64,000 nt of DNA from CAZYTM01 sp964649725 (GTDB lineage: Bacteria; Desulfobacterota; Desulfuromonadia; Geobacterales; Geobacteraceae), in assembly GCA_964649725.1 (NCBI GenBank), contig CAZYTM010000003.1:124001-188000 (forward strand), written 5' to 3'. The position numbers were made by a program, and so were the translations under genes. A model generated the notes under the pieces. The model saw only the letters and a list, made by a program, of their open reading frames with translations, made no database searches and was not told the DNA's origin. Positions 59,610-64,000 of this stretch are shown here, in pieces; positions within the stretch are counted from its first letter, which is position 1, and each line of letters starts with the position of its first letter.

Positions 59610-60461
59610 ATGGACTATCTAGGCGCCCATATGTCGATCTCCGGCGGTCTGCACCATGCCCCTGAACGTGGCGTTGCGGCCGGCTGCGGGGTTATCCAGA
59701 TCTTCACCCAGAACGCCAGCCAGTGGCGCGGCAAGACGCCGAGCGATGCCGATGCGGAACTGTTCCGGCAGAAATGGCAGGAGTCAGGCCTGTACGAGAT
59801 CGTCAGCCATGATATCTACCTGGTCAATCTCGGTTCCCCACCGGGCGAGGTGCGGGAGAAGAGCCTGGCCGCCTTTGCCGAAGAGATGCGTCGCTGTGCC
59901 AGCCTCGGCATCAAGAAGATCGTCATGCACCCGGGCGCCCATGTCGGTGATGGCGAGAAGACCGGCCTGCAGCGGATCTGCGCCGCCTTTGACGAGCTCT
60001 TTGCCGCAGTCCCGGAATATACCGGCCGGGTGCTGCTGGAGACCACTGCCGGCCAGGGGACCAACCTCGGTTACAGCTTCGAACATCTGCGCGCCATCAT
60101 CGACGGCACTGGCCATGCCGACCGCTTTGCCATCTGCTACGACACCTGCCACACCTTTGCCGCAGGCTACGACATCACCAGCGAAGCGGGCTATGCGGCG
60201 GTGATGGCCGAATTTGACCGGATCATCGGCCTCGACCTGCTGCAGTGCTTTCATATCAATGACTCGAAAAAGGGGCTCGGTTGCCGGGTCGACCGCCATG
60301 AGCATATCGGCCAGGGGGCGATGGGGCTGACCGGTTTCCGCTGCATCATGAACGATCCCCGTTTCGCCAGAGTGCCGAAGATCATCGAGACGCCGGCCGG
60401 GACCGATGTCGATATGGACGAGGTGAACCTGCAGCTGCTCCGCAGTCTGGTCAGGAGTTGA
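59610..60461 (+). CDS. nfo: Endonuclease IV
   Basis: About 283 residues. The TIM-barrel start 'YLGAHMSISGGLHHAPER' and the zinc ligands are visible in 'KIVMHPGAHVG', 'VLLETTAGQGTNLG', 'ICYDTCHTFAAGYD', 'HINDSKKGLG' and 'DRHEHIGQG'. It cleaves at abasic sites in base-excision repair. The start at 59610 has AGGAAAGG upstream. The next gene begins 11 bases after its stop. Confidence 0.96.
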   Translation: MDYLGAHMSISGGLHHAPERGVAAGCGVIQIFTQNASQWRGKTPSDADAELFRQKWQESGLYEIVSHDIYLVNLGSPPGEVREKSLAAFAEEMRRCASLGIKKIVMHPGAHVGDGEKTGLQRICAAFDELFAAVPEYTGRVLLETTAGQGTNLGYSFEHLRAIIDGTGHADRFAICYDTCHTFAAGYDITSEAGYAAVMAEFDRIIGLDLLQCFHINDSKKGLGCRVDRHEHIGQGAMGLTGFRCIMNDPRFARVPKIIETPAGTDVDMDEVNLQLLRSLVRS

Positions 60462-60472
60462 GGCAGAAGCGT

Positions 60473-60964
60473 ATGTATAAATGGTGGCAAGGGGGACGGG
60501 GCGAATGGTATCTGCTCTTCCAGGCCGGGTTGATAGCCCTGGTCATCATCGGTCCGCAGAGTTTGCCAGCTGTACCACGCTGGGCCATTCCTGACTGGTT
60601 TTCTGCTGCCGCAGGTGGCTCGCTGCTGCTGCTCGGCAGCTCTATCGCCCTGGCCGGGACGATCGCCCTGGGGAGGAACCTCACCCCGCTGCCGCACCCC
60701 AAGGATGATGCGACCCTGATAGTCAGCGGCATCTATCGTTTCGTCCGCCACCCGATTTACAGCGGCATCATCTGCATGGCCTACGGATTCGCTATCTGCT
60801 GCCAGAGCTGGCTCACCTTGGGCTACGCCACCCTGCTGCTGCTTTTTTTCGAGCTAAAGGCGCGGCAGGAAGAGAAATGGCTGCTGGAGAAATTCCCCGG
60901 CTATGCCGACTACCGGAAACGGGTACACCGTTTTTTCCCTTATCTGCCTCTCCTCTTCTGCTGA
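60473..60964 (+). CDS. Isoprenylcysteine carboxyl methyltransferase-family membrane protein
   Basis: 163 residues with four to five membrane helices. The C-terminal pattern 'RFVRHPIYSGIICMAYGFAI' and 'EEKWLLEKFPGYADYRKRV' matches the ICMT/PEMT family, where SAM binds near the Arg-His-Pro and Glu-Glu motifs. Bacterial members methylate lipid or protein targets that are mostly unknown. It is probably cotranscribed with nfo. Confidence 0.86.
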   Translation: MYKWWQGGRGEWYLLFQAGLIALVIIGPQSLPAVPRWAIPDWFSAAAGGSLLLLGSSIALAGTIALGRNLTPLPHPKDDATLIVSGIYRFVRHPIYSGIICMAYGFAICCQSWLTLGYATLLLLFFELKARQEEKWLLEKFPGYADYRKRVHRFFPYLPLLFC

Positions 60965-61016
60965 ATAGAAAATATAGGTTATACTGAAAAAAAAGAACCA
61001 TGTAGAGATAATAAGG

Positions 61017-64000
61017 ATGCGCATGACTGCTGAAATCTATGCCAAAACAACACCCCCACTCTTTTTGCGGATTATCCGCTATGCCGCTGCAATCCTTGCT
61101 CCCCTGGCGGCACTCTTCATCCGTCAGGGGTTGGAGCAGCTGATAGGTGGCGAACTCCCCCCCTACGTCATATTCTTACCAGTGATCATGCTTGTGGCTC
61201 TCTTCGCCGGCCTGGGGCCAGGTATCCTTACCACTGTAATCGCGGGGGTATTGTCAGACTTATATATAATCTCCCCCTATGAAGTCGGCAGGATGACCGC
61301 CGCCGAAGCGCTCGGCTTTACCCTCTTCTGCGGCATGGGGATCTTGATGAGCATTGTGGCAGGGCTATATCGCAACACCAGAAACCGGATGGAAGAGCTG
61401 GTGTCCGAGCGGACCGCTGCACTGCAGGGAGCCAATGCGGAGCTCTACGTACTGAACGCGGAGTTGTCGGCAGTCAATGAAGAACATAGCTCTGTCAACC
61501 AGGAGCTGATGGCCCGGGAAGAAGAGCTGACCGCATCCCTGGAGCATTCGCAAAAAACCGAAGAGAACTTGCTGCAGAGTCAGCGTATCTACCGTGCCAT
61601 CGGCGAATCTATCGACTTCGGCATCTGGATCTGTGAACCTGACGGGCGCAACATCTACGCCAGTGACTCGTTCCTGCAGCTGGTCGGCATCACCCAGGAA
61701 GAGTGTTCCAACTTCGGCTGGGGTGAGGTGCTCCACCCGGACGACTCAGAGAAGACCATTGCCGCCTGGAAAGAGTGTACCCGGACCGGCGGGTTCTGGG
61801 ATATCGAGCACCGCTTTCGCGGCAGGGACGGCCAGTGGCATCCGGTCCTGGCCCGCGGCGTGCCGGTCAGGGACGAACAGGGGAAGATACTATGCTGGGC
61901 CGGCATCAATCTTGATATCAGTCAGCTAAAAAAGACCGAAACTGCTCTGCGTGACAGCGAAGAGAGGTACCGGTCACTCTTCGAGACGATGAGCGAAGGT
62001 TTTGCCCTGCATGAACTTATAACCGATGAACTAGGCAGGCCATGCGACTACCGTTTCATCGAAGTCAATCCGGCCTTTGAAAAACTGACCGGGCTGAAGC
62101 AGAGCGACATCATCAATAAACGGATCCTGGAGATCCTCCCTGACATCGAGATAAAGTGGCTGGAGAGTTACGGCAGAGTGGCACTTACCGGCATCTCTGA
62201 ACATTTCGAGGAGTATTCCCCGGAACTGGGGCGCTGGTACCAGGTCTTTGCCTACTCTCCGACGGCAGGCAGATTTGTCACCATATTCACCGACATCACC
62301 ATACGCAAGCAGGCCGAAAAGGCTTTGCAGGAGAGTGAAGAGCGGCTCCGGCTCGCCCTGGAAGCTGCAGAGCTGGCTGCCTGGGACTGGCACATACCGA
62401 GCAGCAAGGTGGTCTGGAACCGGACCCATTTTCTGATGCTCGGCTATCAGCCCGATGAGGTCACCCCTACTTACGACTCCTGGGCCAGCAGGGTCCATCC
62501 CGATGATATCACCGCAGTTACAGAGATCATCCAGCAACATATGGAACAGCATAAGGCTTATTCGGCCGAATTCCGCACCCTCTGGCCGGACGGGACGATA
62601 AGATGGCTGGAGGCAAGGGGCGATTTTTCCTACGACCAGGAGGATCGACCACTCCGCTGTTACGGCGTGATGATCGACACCACCGCCCGGAAAGAGGCGG
62701 AAAACCTTCTGCAGCGGGCCCTTAACCGCCTCGACCTGGCGCAGCAGGCAGCCCAGGCCGGAATATGGGAGTGGGATATCAGCAGCAACCATGTCATCTG
62801 GTCGGAAGAGCTCTTCCAGCTGTTCGGCCTCGACCCGAAACATGATAAAGCGAGCTTTGATATCTGGCTCAGCGTGATCCATCCGGAAGACCGGCAGCGG
62901 GCGGAAGATCAGACCCGGGGAGCGGTTGAGAATAATACCCGGCTTATGAGCGACTACCGCATTCTGCTTCCGACTGGCGAACCCCGCTGGATCAGTGCCA
63001 TTGGGGAAACCAGTTATGATGCGCAAGGTACACCGCTCAGCATGGCCGGCATCTGCATCGACATAACGGAACGGAAGCAGATCGAAGATATCTTAAGGTT
63101 TCTTGGCGATTGCGGCGCATCCCCTTCGGGCGAAGGGTTTTTCCAGGAGCTGGCCCGCTTCCTCGCCCAGGCCCTGAACATGGACTTCGTCTGCATCGAC
63201 CGGCTGGAGGAGGACAATCTCACCGCCATGACAGTGGCCGTCTTCCATAACGGGCAGTTCGAGGATAATGTCTCCTATGCCTTGCACGACACCCCCTGTG
63301 GCGATCTGGTGGGGAAAAGCATCTGTTGCTTCCCGCAGAATGTCCAGCAGCTTTTCCCCAATGACACGGTGCTCAAGGAGCTGGAGGCAGAGAGCTACTT
63401 AGGTGCCACGCTCTTTAGTACCCAGGGTGAACCGATAGGACTGATCGCCGTCATCAGCCAGCAACCGCTCACTGACACCCGGCTGGCGGAAGCGACCCTG
63501 AAAATGGTGGCGGCGCGCGCGGCAGGCGAACTGGAGCGGCAGCAGAGTGAGGAGGCATTACAACAGCTTAACCGGCGGCTGGAGGAGCGGGTCGCCGAAC
63601 GGACTAAAGACCTGGAGCTGACCATCGATGCAATCCAGAAGGAGATCATCGAGCGGAAAAACGCCGAAGATGCGCTGCGGATCAGCGAGGAGCGCTACGC
63701 CCTGGCCGTGCTGGGGGCTAATGACGGTATCTGGGACTGGGACCTGGAGAACGATACCGCCTATGTCTCCCCCCGCTGGAAGAGCATGTTGGGTTATGGC
63801 GTAGATGAACTCCAGGATATAGTCAAGGAGTGGATGGGGCTGATCCATCCGGATGACTTCAACACTGCGATGGTACATTTCGAAAAATATATCGATGGCG
63901 AAATCCCGGAATACAAGCTGGAGTACCGGCTCCGCCACAAGGATGGCAGCTACCGCTGGATACTGACCCGCGGCACCTGTTTCCGCCGGGCCGACGGCAA
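61017..64000 (+). CDS. Multi-PAS sensor, probably a histidine kinase (runs off the window)
   Basis: At least 994 residues. An N-terminal DUF4118-type membrane region (about 20-115, 'PPYVIFLPVIMLVALFAG') is followed by a coiled coil and at least four PAS domains, a GAF-like domain (about 700-840) and another PAS that continues past the window. PAC boundaries such as 'ICIDITERKQ' and 'NLDISQLKK' mark PAS repeats. A histidine kinase output beyond the edge is probable but not seen. AAGGATGCGC precedes the ATG. Confidence 0.85.
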   Translation, partial: MRMTAEIYAKTTPPLFLRIIRYAAAILAPLAALFIRQGLEQLIGGELPPYVIFLPVIMLVALFAGLGPGILTTVIAGVLSDLYIISPYEVGRMTAAEALGFTLFCGMGILMSIVAGLYRNTRNRMEELVSERTAALQGANAELYVLNAELSAVNEEHSSVNQELMAREEELTASLEHSQKTEENLLQSQRIYRAIGESIDFGIWICEPDGRNIYASDSFLQLVGITQEECSNFGWGEVLHPDDSEKTIAAWKECTRTGGFWDIEHRFRGRDGQWHPVLARGVPVRDEQGKILCWAGINLDISQLKKTETALRDSEERYRSLFETMSEGFALHELITDELGRPCDYRFIEVNPAFEKLTGLKQSDIINKRILEILPDIEIKWLESYGRVALTGISEHFEEYSPELGRWYQVFAYSPTAGRFVTIFTDITIRKQAEKALQESEERLRLALEAAELAAWDWHIPSSKVVWNRTHFLMLGYQPDEVTPTYDSWASRVHPDDITAVTEIIQQHMEQHKAYSAEFRTLWPDGTIRWLEARGDFSYDQEDRPLRCYGVMIDTTARKEAENLLQRALNRLDLAQQAAQAGIWEWDISSNHVIWSEELFQLFGLDPKHDKASFDIWLSVIHPEDRQRAEDQTRGAVENNTRLMSDYRILLPTGEPRWISAIGETSYDAQGTPLSMAGICIDITERKQIEDILRFLGDCGASPSGEGFFQELARFLAQALNMDFVCIDRLEEDNLTAMTVAVFHNGQFEDNVSYALHDTPCGDLVGKSICCFPQNVQQLFPNDTVLKELEAESYLGATLFSTQGEPIGLIAVISQQPLTDTRLAEATLKMVAARAAGELERQQSEEALQQLNRRLEERVAERTKDLELTIDAIQKEIIERKNAEDALRISEERYALAVLGANDGIWDWDLENDTAYVSPRWKSMLGYGVDELQDIVKEWMGLIHPDDFNTAMVHFEKYIDGEIPEYKLEYRLRHKDGSYRWILTRGTCFRRADG

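Overview
The window looks like chromosome from a Geobacter-type deltaproteobacterium (order Geobacterales). This rests on the GC-rich coding regions, the dusB-ntrB-ntrC order, many PAS, GAF, HD-GYP and PilZ signalling proteins, DUF2860-type outer-membrane proteins, and a complete acyl-CoA dehydrogenase/ETF/ETF-quinone-oxidoreductase-like cluster. I saw no rRNA, tRNA, CRISPR array, prophage or complete insertion sequence.

Positions 1-7.7 kb are minus-strand housekeeping and envelope genes: the start of an Smr-domain gene, an OmpA-type lipoprotein, a DUF401 membrane protein, a TPR protein, an MltD-like lytic transglycosylase, hflX, a heptamer tandem repeat and fabI. Positions 7.8-14.1 kb run on the plus strand: a GAF-GAF-HD-GYP protein, dusB, an NtrB-like kinase, an NtrC-like regulator and an isochorismatase-family hydrolase. 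glgC follows on the minus strand. Positions 15.8-22.1 kb hold an electron-transfer operon: an acyl-CoA dehydrogenase-like protein, an ETF-QO-like flavoprotein with ferredoxin clusters, EtfB and a divergent EtfA. MITE-like repeats lie in all three gaps between these genes.

Positions 23.2-33.0 kb are the most unusual part. About 13-14 attC-like recombination sites separate small, AT-rich, mostly unrecognised plus-strand genes. Each site has an RYYYAAC-like 5' core, an internal inverted repeat and a GTTRRRY-like 3' core. No integron integrase is present anywhere in the window, so this is best described as a CALIN (cluster of attC sites lacking an integrase) or the distal part of a chromosomal integron. 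The cassettes encode several small membrane proteins, a large lipoprotein, a DUF3024 protein, a zinc-ribbon protein, possible immunity-like proteins and two type II toxin-antitoxin pairs. A fragment of a REP-associated transposase is also present. An inverted repeat and a cluster of about six iteron-like TATA-centred repeats precede the array.

Positions 33.1-39.8 kb hold small membrane proteins, ppa, and a tightly overlapping minus-strand operon: a Cache-HAMP sensor without an output domain, an HdeD-like membrane domain fused to a possible permuted papain-like domain, an MFS transporter and a beta-barrel protein. A receiver-PilZ protein lies upstream of it. Positions 39.9-51.6 kb hold core genes: an unplaced conserved protein, lpxA-like, dnaB, recO, a DUF2860 porin-like gene, folA, mutS2, a GGQ release-factor-like gene and polA. 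Positions 51.6-52.7 kb are a small scar with a BRO-N protein, a methylase tail and a DUF4177-like gene. The rest contains hsp20, a PilZ membrane protein, larE, an Rrf2 regulator with cysK, dapF, a HIT protein, nfo, an isoprenylcysteine-methyltransferase-like protein and the first part of a large multi-PAS sensor that runs off the window.
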